Shown one piece after another: positions 22,873 to 34,189 of a stretch of 64,000 bases of DNA. The stretch is taken from the NCBI RefSeq assembly GCF_030247195.1, contig NC_080671.1:124001-188000 (forward strand), given 5' to 3'. Every line of letters starts with the position of its first letter. Positions within the stretch are counted from its first letter, which is position 1. Below the pieces are notes generated by a model. The model was not told the origin of the DNA. It did not search any database and saw only the letters and a program-made list of their open reading frames with translations. This DNA is from Topomyia yanbarensis (taxonomy: Eukaryota; Arthropoda; Insecta; Diptera; Culicidae). Made by a program: the position numbers and the translations under genes.

Positions 22873-25800
22873 GAGCAATTAAAATTAAATTATTTTCTTT
22901 GGAGTCTGGGTGCTGTGACATTTAGATCTCTATTATCTAGTGCTTTCATTTTTAACAATGAATGTGTGATATTTTTTCACGGCTTCCTTTGGTGGCAAGA
23001 AAAAGTTTTCTTTTTTTCAAAATCCTCTGTAATCACTGCTCAAACCCGAGTTGTATTCCAAGCGTTTCAAAGAAGAATCGTTTGGTTAGAGTGATGAATT
23101 ATGCTTGGTACAGTGATAAATGACTTGGTGAGTCATCCTTCGATCTGGTAGCTCGTCCCGATGGCGTAGGGGCGAGCACGATTTCAAGGAATTATTCGCT
23201 CGAGCAAAGAAAAGGTTGTCTGATTAATAATGGAATTATCGTCGGGGTATCCTGCGGAAGCTAACGGGTTTCACGATCGAACCAGGCCAAGACAGCTATG
23301 TAATTTTGGTTGGGTGTGAATGGAATTTGAGTGAGATGTCTTAATTTCGTTTGGGTTTGAAGGAAACACGTCATACTAGAATTCTTTACAAACTATCAAG
23401 TGATTCCACTAAATATACTCAGTACAATGATTTTATCAGTTACACAATGACTGTTGATGCAGTTGATCAAACTATCTGCACCAGTGAACATAATCCGTAG
23501 CAAAACACTTGTCAGTCAGCTGAAGCTCCTGGAGCACGTCTGTTCGAACATTTATTCACTCTGCGACACAATTGTCACACTCACTTACTCCCTCGCTCAC
23601 TGCATGCCGTCGTCGTTGTTTGCTGGTTCGTTGCTTCTCTTTAGTGTCGGGATCAATCAAACTTTTTTTTCTTCGATGGTTGCCAGCATGCACGAACGCA
23701 CGTATCCGCACGAAGTATGCTGCTTACCCACGCTTTTGACGCACGACTGACTGCATGCTGGGAAGACGCTGTTGCTGTTACACGCCTACTAACATGAGCT
23801 ATAAATCTTGGCAAAATGTCACAACACCCGGGGCTAGGTAGGCAGGAGTTTGCAAACAAGCAGAAAAGTTATCCCATGCAGAAATAAAGAGACAGCGGCT
23901 TTCCGGTTGCTTTACCTTTGGAGCTTTTGTTTTACTTCTTCGCTGGTAGTTAGTGGAACTTTGAAGTGCTTCGTTATTGGAACTAAGCCGGCGTTGCTTT
24001 TGCAAGCTAGAGCTGATGGTTTAGGAACCTAATTGGATTGACTGAGTCAGGCAACTTGGAATTGGAAATACTTAACATTCAATCGTTGATTGTTGAACTA
24101 CGGAATAATACATTTTCAGAAGAACTGTAGAGCACTTGTGTTTAAATGGATCGGAAAAGGTTAGAATGAAACTTTTTATGGTAATATGAAAAGACGCTGA
24201 AGTATTCTAAAACGAAATCTGTTTTATACATTTCCAAATGTTTCATGCATTTAATTTTGGGTGTCTAAGCTAAATGTTCCAAATTTAAATTACTACAACA
24301 GAGGAAACCATGAAATACGGCAGATCTGTTGTTACCACAGTTAAATCAAAAAGTCATAGCCTATTGCGTTTTACTATCGCAAAAGCAGTGTTTCATTTTT
24401 CTTCTGTTCAGCTTCTCTTCAAGCGATCCGTGAAATCAGTAAAAAACTGTACTGAATTCAGTATTTCGTTTATCCTACAACTCCACCGAAATGCAAGTCC
24501 CCCGAGATGGATCAAATATTGCAAATCCCTTCCTACTCCCGATTGCAATCTTCCATTCTCAACAACGAGGAGCATCACAACTGCAAGATAATGCCTTGTT
24601 ATTTTTTTCTTTCTTCTTCTTGCTCCGTGGGAGCAGCAATCATTGCATCACGTCTTATCCGCTTGATTCTCTCCGTCGGAACGGGCCAGTCCAGTACCAG
24701 ATTACCGGCGACGTAACCGGAGCCAGCTGCACAGCAAATTCCACTTCAAACCTCTGCAACTCACCTGCACTGGGTAAGGTAAAGTGGGCACATCCTATGG
24801 CAGGTAACGAGAATTTTAAGCTGCCGGATTCCGGTGAAATCGCAAATCACGCTCGCCGGGGTTTTATGGGGCACTAAAGTACCGAAAAGGGCGGAATGTA
24901 ATCCGTCGGTGTCAAATGGCTTTACCGTTTGCTTCAGTCCTAACACCGAATGCTTGGGCTGGGGATGCCTTTCGCGCTAGAATGAACATTTTTTTGGCTT
25001 TATTTTTGCTGACGCCCCGATGAATTGACGTGTACTCAGACTCGATTTTTGGATGGTCTTTCGAAGGAAATAGATTACCTAAAATAATAAAGCTTAGCTT
25101 TATTCGAAAATAAAAACGCAATATAGTCAACCTTTGAAACATTGATTGAAAAATTTCTATTCAAATTGAAATTCCCTGACTTTCATGACTAGAACTTTTT
25201 GACTGGTAATCGTAGTAACCTAAAACGAACGATTGTTTGTTATATTATCCAAGCCGTTTGACATATCAGTTTTTGATAGACAATCTGTAACCTGTTTAAG
25301 TAATAATCCGTAATTTATACAAACACCCTTGTAATCCACGATAAACGGTACACAAAAACTTTCGATAGAATTATCAAAACCCTCTTCGAAAACCTTGAAC
25401 TAAAATATTACGTAGCATAGTTGAATGCCAGCTCAACGTGCCACTGTTTCAACCTCGTAGTGCAAAAATCCCAAAGTTCACTTCTGATCCAATAGTTGAT
25501 GAAAAAAGGGTTACCACATCATACCTACCTACCTCCACCTCCTGGCACTACTCGGGTGGGGGGGGGGGGGGTAAGTGGAAGGTAGCTATGTCATGGTGAG
25601 CGCGGGGAAAAAACTACACGCAGCTGCAGAATTTCAACTAGCTGGTTATTCTGGGAAAATATTATGGATGTGTGGAATAGCAAAGTAGGCTACGAACGGT
25701 GGCAAACATAGCAGCTACTCACCCTTCACAGAGGAGTGTGGTGTGTTAGGCGCCTTCGATCCTAATCGATTTCAGTTTCATTCATTTTCTTTAGAAAAAA

Positions 25801-25908
25801 TATTGTAAATCGTAAGGGCAATTAATCAATTAAAAGTAAATATACGGCCAACCAATCATTCATATTATTTACTAAGCTGCTATAGTCGTGTGTTTTACTT
25901 TGAGTTTT
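22865..25908. other. no supported gene
   Basis: Nothing recognised. A 14-bp G run lies at 25558-25571. The frame at 24491-24877 (128 codons) is open across moderately GC-rich sequence and is followed by GGTAAGGTAAAG at about 24773, which resembles a splice donor. I see no acceptor or family signature, so I do not call an exon. Confidence 0.45.
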
Positions 25909-25912
25909 TTAA

Positions 25913-27580
25913 CAGTTCGTCGCTGTTGTGCTATCTTATGACAAACGCCATTTTGGGGTAAAATGAGTTAGATATGCCACATTACTAAACTAAAAAATCT
26001 CTACAAAATGGCGTTTTCAGAATTTTGACATTCTGCTTGGTTATTGAAATATAGCGAGAAACATGCTGAGAAAATTTAAATATTTTGCTTCAAACTACTG
26101 TGTCTGGGGATTGGCTCAAGTTATCTTGATGTATAACAAGTTTTTATGTGTGAAACTATTTGGGAAACACAATGGCAAAACCTTTTTCAAAATAAAAATT
26201 CACGAATTGTGAGAATAATGCAGTTTAAGTTTTAAACTGGAAATATAGTATATTTGGCAACACTGTTTCCAAAAATAACTATTTTTTCTAGATTCCCTGA
26301 CTCATTTCCTTCAAAATGCATCTCACAGATTGTTTCTAGACCAAATGAAGCCAAAGATATGAATAAAAGTTAATAAATGATGCTTTTTTTGTATGGAAAA
26401 TTTTCCATGCACGATTATGACACGCCATATAAATTTTGTCATCAATACACGCCTATGACACGTGTGAGCGCGACTTTTGTTTACATTTATAGTAAAAACT
26501 CGCAACATAGTCAACCGATCTTCCCAATATTTGAGAGATTAATACAGAATTGATAGAAGCATCAATTATCTTTTTTGAATTGCTTATACCATTTATAATT
26601 TTCAAGATATTCAATCTCAAACTTTAAAAATCGTTTTTCTTGAAAAGTGCTAAATGGCGCTTGTCATAAGATAGCACAACAGCGACGAGTTATGTGTCCA
26701 ACAAAAAACACCTTTAACAGGCCAACGAGGGTACCCGGGTACCCACAAATTGAAATGCTGATAACTATGGCTTCCTTTAACCGATTTGGACACTTTTAGA
26801 TATTTTGGATTCAGGAACTCGTCCACTTTTTGATTCTGTACAATAGAACCGGAATAATGGATCTGGTTTTTGGTAATCCGGATTTTCCGGAGTAATGTTC
26901 CAGTACTAGGATATGATTTGTAAATTTTAATAATGTACTAGCAATATGAGTATCAAAACTCTTAAAATTGTCTCGGAAGTCTGTTTTTTATTGTTACGGG
27001 ACCCTATGGCAATTTGAAAAAAAGGAATTGGAATGGCCACTCACGGTCCCACGGGAACCTGCTCCGGAATGTCCGTTCCGTGGTCAAATCACCAAATGGT
27101 TCCAAAACCACGAGATACAGCCTACTGATGCAATTCCAAGAATTTTGATACCCATATTACTAGTATTCCATTGAAGTTCGCAAATAGTACCCCAGCACTG
27201 GAACCTGCTTCCGGAAACCCGGATTCCCGGGAACCGAATGAAGTAACACGATTTATTTTTACCAAGTCCAAAAGTTGATGAGTTCCTGAATTCAAAACGG
27301 GCCAAAAGTATCGAAATCGGTTGGATATTACCTTAGTTACGGGCATTTTAGTTTTGTGGGTACCCGGGTACCCACGTCGGTCTGTTACGTAGGAAAAAAA
27401 TTCAGGAGCCCCTCCTCACTCCTACCCTTACTATATCAACAATATTATTAACCCACAAGCTTGACTTAGTGAAGTTCGAAGATGTCACAAAGTTTCAATT
27501 TCCAGCTATGGATAAAACATAGGAATTTAATTAATTGAAACTTAAAAAGGTACCCGGGTACCGCGTCGGACACACAACGG
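25913..27580. mobile_element. TTAA-flanked element with GGGTACCC palindromes
   Basis: Flanked by TTAA at 25909-25912 and 27581-27584. The left terminus (read across the nested insertion) is CAGTTATGTGTCCAAC and the right terminus on the reverse strand is CCGTTGTGTGTCCGAC, giving a 16-bp TIR with three mismatches. Palindromic GGGTACCCGGGTACCC motifs lie at 26729 and 27358, with a shorter version at 27549. They form sub-terminal inverted repeats with matching flanks. There is no transposase. TTAA duplication is typical of piggyBac- and Kolobok-type elements, and I cannot decide which. A partial second copy is at 60745. Confidence 0.75.
25918..26687. mobile_element. nested foldback element, 4-bp AGTT duplication
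   Basis: 770 bp with ~37-bp terminal inverted repeats beginning CGTCGCTGTTGTGCTATCTT on both strands. AGTT is duplicated at 25914-25917 and 26688-26691. It sits only 5 bp inside the left end of the TTAA element. The uninterrupted homologue at 60745 reads CAGTTATGTGTCC, so the empty site confirms both the boundaries and the 4-bp duplication. It is non-autonomous; the superfamily is undetermined. Confidence 0.9.
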
Positions 27581-27584
27581 TTAA

Positions 27585-27771
27585 CCAATCGCTCTAGAGC
27601 AACTATCTTTCTTTCGGTTTCCTATATTTCATTTCATAGCCCCCAATTTGCCAAAAATAACTAAATCATCCAAATAGTATTACAAGCACAATTAAAGATT
27701 TTTAGCTCATGTCATCGGATCCCGTGAAAATTATGCAAACCAGTGTCGATTTCGAAAAATTTCTATATTAC
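27585..27771. other. putative intron sequence
   Basis: Lies downstream, in transcription sense, of the minus-strand exon and upstream of the TTAA element. No features. Confidence 0.4.
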
Positions 27772-28011
27772 CTCCGGTATGAAAGGATCGCCGCGCACGG
27801 AAGTGAAAGCGGTGTGATTGACCAACGAAGAGTTTGGACGCAGGACGCAGCACCCGGACGTATTCCGATAATTATAGCGAGTGATTAACTGGTGTTTGCC
27901 CGGAAAAGGCAGATTTGAGTTCGCTTCGATCTGGTTCTTATCAAGAGAAACTTGGCAGGTTTCGTCACAGCGCAGTAAATTCAAGATCAACAGATTCATG
28001 ATTTGCGATTG
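27772..28011 (-). CDS. candidate internal exon, 80 codons, unknown protein
   Basis: On the minus strand a pyrimidine-rich tract ending TCCTTTTCAG precedes 28011. The frame is open for exactly 80 codons and ends at 27772, followed by GTAATA. Both edges are phase 0. The peptide has a hydrophobic start (MNLLILNLL), cysteines in RCDETCQ and GCCVLRPN, possible N-glycosylation sites (NTS, NSS, NHT) and ends DPFIPE. Codon composition is richer in C/G third positions than the surrounding AT-rich DNA. I recognise no family. It may be part of a secreted or membrane protein. The frame also stays open upstream to beyond 28101, so the acceptor is one of two readings. No flanking exons were found. Confidence 0.45.
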
Positions 28012-28578
28012 CTGAAAAGGAGGACCGAATTTCAAGAGAATAAATAAATGCCAAATGGACGTTACGCTGCTCATAGTTGACATGAACTTCCATCCCACCA
28101 AATAAAATCCGATGAAGTTGTTTCGTTTTTATAGAAAGCGTCCCCAAATTATTACAATTTCTATTTGGTCCTCACCGAAGACTATTGTATCGATATAAAC
28201 TGGTATTCGACATGATAACATCTTTTTTCTAGAATTCTTTCTCTTTTGTTGTCAGCATAAATATTATCCTGGTCCGTTGTATACTTATATATAATCCACT
28301 CAAAAATAAATGACGGTAAATATAAGGTAAAAAGGTAAATCTTGAAAGCAATTAATTTAAATTTCATGGTACATTAAATACACGTCAATTCCATGCGCAC
28401 TTATTAGTGATAAAGAATCGAAAGTTCAATAATAATACTGACGGGAAAATGACCTCGAAATGTATTGCTAGGTCTCTGTCATTCTGAAATGGGTCTTTGG
28501 AAAATCGGCAGAGCTAACACCTTCTACATCCCGAAATCAAGTTGTTCGCATGAGGAAGCCAGACCATAAGCAGAAAAC
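28012..28578. other. no supported gene
   Basis: Apart from the open extension of the minus-strand frame to about 28101, this is AT-rich sequence without features. Confidence 0.45.
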
Positions 28579-29440
28579 TTTTTGCCTTTCTTATATGAAG
28601 AAAGGCTATGCAATCACTGTAAAATCGACTTTTCAACAGAGGGCCGAGTGTCATACACCATTTGATTCAGTTCGTCGAGATCGGCAAATGTCTGTGTGTG
28701 TATGTGTGTGTCATTTAAACTCACACAATTTTTTCAGATATGGCTGAACCGCTTTTCACAAATTTATTTTCATCTGAACGGTATAACGCTCCCATAAGCT
28801 GCTATTGAATTTTTAGTTGATCCGACTTCCGGTTCTGGAGTTGCGGGTTGAAGAGTGCGGTTACACGGCAAATTCCCATATAAACTGGTACAACCATGAT
28901 GTCCAAATTACGTAAAACATATTAAAATGGGTTCAACATTACTCTAGTTTGCGGGTCTAGATCACTACTGATAAATCAAAGCAGCTTTGACCACATTGGC
29001 CACCTATGACGGTTCATGATTCCTCCGGGGAGCTCGCAAAGTTCCTAAGCTAATGTCACACCTATCACCCAGCGAATTCTCTACCGATTTTTACAAACTT
29101 GATTTCAAATGAAAGATACAGTAATGCCGTTGACTGCTGCTGAATTTCATTCGGTTCTGACTCTTGGTTCCGGAGTTACAGGTTGGTTAGTAAGGTTACA
29201 CTGGAATTTCCCATTTAAATCGGTACAATCGTAACACCGTAGAGGCTAAAACTATTGAAATAGTCACCAAATTACTTCGATTCGCACGTCTAGATCACTG
29301 ATTGCCAATCAAACATTCTTTGGATATATTGTCCACTATCGACGATTCCGGAAGTCCAGGATTGCGGGCATATTCCACAATTTAAGTTCGGTTCTTCGGT
29401 AATGACTGAACCGATGTTCTCAAACCAAGTCTCAAATGAA
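28579..29440 (+). repeat. interspersed repeat with hairpin head
   Basis: Starts TTTGCCTTTCTTATATGAAG, whose arms pair (GCCTTTCT with AGAAAGGC). It then contains two or three imperfect ~300-bp modules that repeat phrases such as TCCGGAGTTACAGG, AATTCCCAT and GGTACAA. The element at 18700-19275 is an opposite-strand copy, and the inverted arms at 30494-32050 share the same head. There is no coding capacity. The family has no name I can assign with certainty. Confidence 0.8.
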
Positions 29441-29798
29441 AGGCAACATTTGCGGTTGAGTATTGTGTCGCCACTCAGCACTCCCCCCCCCCCTCCGCTT
29501 GCCCTCACACCTCGCTCCTTCATCACTCCTCTCCCTTTGGACCACCCTCACATTCGCATTAGCTTCATTCACCCCGTATACCGAAATAAGATGAATTATT
29601 TCTGACGCATCCTCCACTCCCACTCTACTAAACCCCCACCCGCTCCACTTTCAAACCCATTGCACCAACATTTCAAAATAAAGATAACATGTTCATGTTT
29701 CATGGTGGTTGGGGTAAGTTGGTGGAATCAATTTGTCTTCGTTTCTATTAGACATATAGCGCTGCCTTTGTGTACCTCAAGTTATCTGAAACCCATTA
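29441..29798. other. no supported gene
   Basis: Includes a C-rich stretch (29484-29494) and low-complexity pyrimidine sequence. Opposite-strand frames here are compositional. Confidence 0.5.
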
Positions 29799-31362
29799 GG
29801 GGCCGTGCATAAATGACGTAGCATTTTGGGGGGTAGGGAGGGTATACCAAATTTGTGACGAAGTGTGACGAGGGGGAGGGTAGGGTCTGAAGTTGTGCGA
29901 CGTAGCATTAAGTTTAAAACCCATTGTTTAGAGAAAACAATTTAATGATCCTCCATTCCCAAGAGAAATAAATTTAAATTCAAACAAGTTACTTTTGATG
30001 CGGTTTTTCATGAGGTAAATTTAACGATTCGCGGAATTACAAGTTCGCAAAAATACGAAAAGATTTTGTATGCGGATTTAACTTGCTACATTAGTTAGCT
30101 AATGTAGCTAACTAGTAGACTTAGTTTGGAAGCTGAATTGAATTTTCACTTCGTATTCAACCAAAACAAAATTTAGTAATTTAGATGAACGTATGCTTCT
30201 TAGAATCATTGGCAGCTGTAGGATTGTGAACTGAGAGAACTTCTCTTCATGCTCCCCTTGACATATAAAATTCAGAACAAAACTATCAACAATATATTTG
30301 TCATTAAATGGGCTTATTTTGCACGCAATTTTCTGTTATAATGAAAATGTTGATGGAAGTCGTCAAACATTTCGAAAGGACATGTGGTCGGTGTTAAGTC
30401 AGACCGGACTAAGTCGCAAAACATCAAAAAATAAGATAATGATGGCACTGGATAAAGAATTTCTTCAGCTACATTAGACTCTTGCCAGATATAAAAAACC
30501 TGTTTTAATCCAACTAGCGGTGCAATTGTGCCTTTCTCATTTCTCTAAACTATGGCACGGAGGCTTTTTATGTTCAACATAATTGTGGAAATGTCCATTA
30601 CATTCTTAGTACGCTTTGCACTTATACACAATGGCATGCCAGCCACGAACTTGGTGAGCTACGTGTCGACGGTGAAACACTTGAAACAAAAAAATATCAT
30701 ACTCCATTAGCCTAATCAGCATTAGATCAATGTTATCTGCTTGCTAACTCATTTTGTCATGCGGGGATGGGTATGTGAGGAGGGCGAAAGTCCCATGAAT
30801 GAACGACTCCCCAGCTTAAATTGGTATGCTTTGTAATATAGTGCTGGTTTAAAGATGATGAGGTTGAAAGGGAGGGGTATGAGGTGGTGGTCTGAGGGGT
30901 GATTTAAGGAGATTTTTAAAGGAGGGGAGTGAACAGTAGAGGGGGGGTGTAACCCCTCTCCGTAAACCATCAACTACGCCCCTGTTAAAATCCAGAAACC
31001 TTATGCGAGTCGAAAAAAAAATTAGGGATTAGGGGATTAGGTTGACGTTTTTCAGAGTGATTGCATAACCTTTCTATATGAGAAAGGCAAAAATGTGCAA
31101 AATCCAAAAAAGTGAATCTTCGTCAAATTTTTTTCGTGTTTGCATCAAATCTCGACGTTTTATGCACCTTGAATACATTTAGCATCAAAAATAAAAATTC
31201 TATTTTTAATTTTTCCTATAGTTTTTATGCAAAATTTCTGTGTGGCCGCACTCTGAAACCCGTAACTCCGGAACCAGTATTCCGATCGATCCAAATGCTA
31301 CGAGGGGGGAGGGAGGGGTCAAAAATCGCCGAAAAAAAACTACGTCATTTGTGTACGGCCCC
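29799..31362. mobile_element. PIF/Harbinger-like non-autonomous element
   Basis: Ends are GGGGCCGTGCATAAATGACG (left) and GGGGCCGTACACAAATGACG (right, reverse strand). TTA is duplicated at 29796-29798 and 31363-31365. A 3-bp TTA/TWA duplication with G-rich TIRs is typical of PIF/Harbinger MITEs. There is no transposase. The middle (30494-31091) is occupied by one arm of an inverted duplication that belongs to another family, so the original element was probably under 1 kb. The TIR resembles that of the smaller element at 33067. Confidence 0.7.
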
Positions 31363-32050
31363 TTATCTAATGTGTTTTTTTAAACATTTTGTTTTGTAAT
31401 AGTTGTGGGCGATATTGTGTTTTCGAGCATACCAAGTAAATTTTTTTAAATTTTAAACAATTTATGTTTTGCCTTTCTCATATAGAAAGGTTATGCAATC
31501 ACTCTGAAAAACGTCAACCTAATAATTTTTTTTTCGACTTGCATAAGGTTTCTGGATTTTAACAGGGGCGTAGTTGATGGTTTACGGAGAGGGGTTACAC
31601 CCCCCCTCTACTGTTCACTCCCCTCCTTTAAAAATCTCCCTAAATCACCCCTCAGACCACAACCTCATACCCCTCCCTTTCAACCCCATCATCTTTAAAC
31701 CACCACTATATTACAAAGCATACCAATTTAAGCTGGGGAGTCGTTCGTTCATGGGACTTTCGCCCTCCTCACATGCCCATCCCCGCATGACAAAATGAGT
31801 TAGCAAGCAGATAACATTGATCTAATGCTGATTAGGCTAATGGAGTATGATATTTTTTGTTTCAAGTGTTTCACCGTCGACACGTAGCTCACCAAGTTCG
31901 TGGCTGGCATGCCATTGTGTATAAGTGCAAAGTGTACTAAGAATGTAATGGACATTTCCACAATTATGTTGAACATAAAAGCCTCCGTGCCATAGTTTAG
32001 AGAAATGAGAAAGGCACAATTGCACCGCTAGGTGGATTAAAACAGGTTTT
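30494..32050. repeat. near-perfect 0.6-kb inverted duplication
   Basis: The arm at 30494-31091 and the arm at 31467-32050 are reverse complements, about 97% identical by eye, with a ~13-bp indel near 31025. They are separated by a 375-bp spacer. Each arm carries the head TTTTGCCTTTCTCATATAG and the tail ending AAAACAGGTTTTT, so each is a complete copy of one element related to the 28579 repeat. Each arm encodes a 74-codon frame, but substitutions between copies are mostly amino-acid-changing, so I treat those frames as chance. The transcript would form a long dsRNA hairpin. Confidence 0.9.
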
Positions 32051-32339
32051 TAGGGTGATTATAAATCAATATCCCAATTGATTTTATTTTTTGATACTGC
32101 GTAAAAAGAGCTTTCAGTATAGTATATATAGATAGTATAGATATTAAATCTTTCCATCAATTAAAGTAATTTTTAAATATATTTTTTTGTAAAATATGCG
32201 GTTGGAGTAAGTTGGCGGTGACGCACGCGGGGCAAGTAGGCGCTACTATTTACAGTGCAAATATAGTCATAAAATATTTTTATTTTTAGAATTCACTCCA
32301 AAGTAAAATTTTGTGTATTTCGTCAATGCAGGGGATATT
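32051..32339. other. no feature seen
   Basis: AT-rich spacer between the inverted duplication and the SINE. Confidence 0.6.
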
Positions 32340-32352
32340 TACTTCGGCCAAT

Positions 32353-32519
32353 GGGAGTGGGCGTAGCGTATTGGTAAATCGATTGCCTTGTACGCAGCGC
32401 ACCTGGGTTCGAGTCCCGACCCCGCACATAGGGTTAGAAATTTTTCCTAAGAGATTTTTCTAACCCGAAGAGGCGAATGACCTTAAGGTTAAAACCTCTA
32501 TAATTGAAATAAAAAAAAA
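32353..32519 (+). mobile_element. tRNA-derived SINE (Feilai-like)
   Basis: 167 bp. The 5' part has a tRNA-like Pol III promoter: A-box region GTAGCGTATTGG and B box GGTTCGAGTCC about 40 bp later. A tRNA-unrelated body and an A-rich tail (nine As) follow. The 13-bp target duplication TACTTCGGCCAAT lies at 32340-32352 and 32520-32532 and is exact, implying a recent LINE-mobilised insertion. A diverged relative is at 47256. The family name is by general resemblance only. Confidence 0.9.
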
Positions 32520-32532
32520 TACTTCGGCCAAT

Positions 32533-33066
32533 CGCCTGAAGAATTTCGAAAATATGCTTTTGAATATGGAATACGCGTCAAATTAAAATGCCGGGGCATT
32601 GAGACTGAAATATAATGGCAATTGTTGGTTAATATACAATTTCAAATTCCACTAAACCAATTCACATCTACAGTGAAATGCTAGTAACAGGATACTCAAA
32701 AATATTTTTTTTGGTTGTTGAAATTTCCAAAAATAGTTAAAATTTGTTTAATGAACATTACCACCAAACACAAAATAGTTTTTTTCTACGATTTCCTACA
32801 GTTTTCAACTTTGAGCTTCAATTGTCTTTGACAGAAAGCTACGAATATTCAACCAATATGTGTGTGTATGGGAAGAAATGCTAGTGCAGGTTACAACATA
32901 CAATCATGTTTTAGTAGTTTTATTTAGATTTTTATAGAGAGCGCCTAGAGGCGGTGTTGGGAACTAGAGGAATAATATGCGTATTGAAGCGATTTCAAAC
33001 TTTTGAAGGGGAGTGTCTCATCGTCCATGAAAATACATCTATTCGGCTCTTTGACGAGTATGTTGA
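32533..33066. other. no supported gene
   Basis: No open frame or repeat of note. Confidence 0.55.
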
Positions 33067-33299
33067 GGACCATTCATAAATTACGTAATGCGTTTAGGGG
33101 GGAGGGGGTACGAGAAGTTGTAACATACGGTGGAGGGGGAGTAGGCTAGATCGTTACGTACCATGCTTCTACTGAACAAAAAAATTTTTTTCGTGAAATT
33201 TGTTACGTTTTAGGGAAGGAGGATAGAGAAATTTGTGACAATTTGTTACATGGGAGGAGGGGAAGTCAACTTTCGCATCACGTAATTTATGAATGGTCC
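33067..33299. mobile_element. 233-bp MITE, ATTCATAAATTACGTAA type
   Basis: TIRs start GGACCATTCATAAATTACGT (left) and GGACCATTCATAAATTACGT (right, reverse strand), about 24 bp and essentially identical. The interior is G-rich and partly self-complementary (GGGGGGAGGGGGTACGAG; GGGAGGAGGGGAAGTC). The target duplication is not clear. The TIR core (CATAAATxACGTA) matches the Harbinger-like element at 29799, suggesting the same superfamily. Confidence 0.8.
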
Positions 33300-33420
33300 C
33301 ATTGTACAAATATCGGAAGCGTTTTTCTTTAAATCGTTTGTTTTGGTGCTTCGTATTTCATTCCACTTTTTTAAATTTTGCGCTGTCCCTATGCACGCCC
33401 AATGTTTTTAGCAATACATG

Positions 33421-33475
33421 TATACCTCGATAGTACGTACCCTCGTTAGTACGTACCCTCGATAGTACGTACACC
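33421..33475 (+). repeat. three tandem 16-bp CCTCGATAGTACGTAC units
   Basis: CCTCGATAGTACGTAC, CCTCGTTAGTACGTAC and CCTCGATAGTACGTAC follow one another. They may be a decayed MITE end (TATACCTCGATAG). Confidence 0.85.
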
Positions 33476-34189
33476 TACCAACATTTTTTTTTTTAGTTTG
33501 ATTTTGTAAACTTCAACAAAATGCGACACATTTTATAGAAGTTTCACGAGTTCCATGTTACTTCTGCATACTTTAGAGAGGTTATGTCAAGGCTACTCAG
33601 AGTAGTTCTGCAAACTCCAGCAAAGTATTTCAAAGTTTAAGTAAACCATAAATGCAACATGAAATTCTACCTAGTATGAAAAGAATCCTACGAGCTTTAG
33701 GGACGTCCTACAAGTATCTTGAAAGTCTTATAAATTTTTGGGAGCTTGCTAACTTACAAGGAAATCCTTAGAACTACAGACAAATTGTACGATATTCCTA
33801 TCATTCATAGTTTTTTTTATCAAACATCAGAGAATCTCAATGAGCTTTAAGGATGACAATTCGCCGGTTGTATAAAATTTAGGAAAATACTTCAAACCTC
33901 AGAGAATTCTCATGCACTCAAATATTTTACATAAACAGCAAAGTGTTCACGATATTCACTCATCTTTTACCAAACTCGGGGTAATTCTGCGAACTTCAAA
34001 AAAATTTACGATCTTGATCGAAATCTTTAGAACTTCTGGAAAGTTTACCAAATTTCAAGAGTATTTAAAGGATTTATGGAAAAAAAATCATACATCAAGG
34101 GGTGTCTTCAAGCTTTACAATATTACTTCAAACAAATAAATTACAACGAACCTCAGTAAATTTCTAAAACTCACAGTTGACTTCACAAA
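33476..34189. other. possible degenerate short-period repeat
   Basis: Phrases such as TTCTGCAAACT, TCTGCGAACTTC, AACTTCTGGAAAGTTTAC and GAGCTTTAGGGACGTCCTAC recur at loose ~24-30-bp spacing. This suggests an old, diverged tandem array. No gene is seen. Confidence 0.35.

Noticed and set aside
24491..24877. 128-codon frame as an exon
   Set aside because: No acceptor, no family signature; the donor-like GTAAGG alone is not enough.
30749..31798. The 74-codon frames in both inverted arms as a small gene
   Set aside because: Differences between the copies are mostly amino-acid-changing and there is no motif; the similarity is explained by the inverted duplication.
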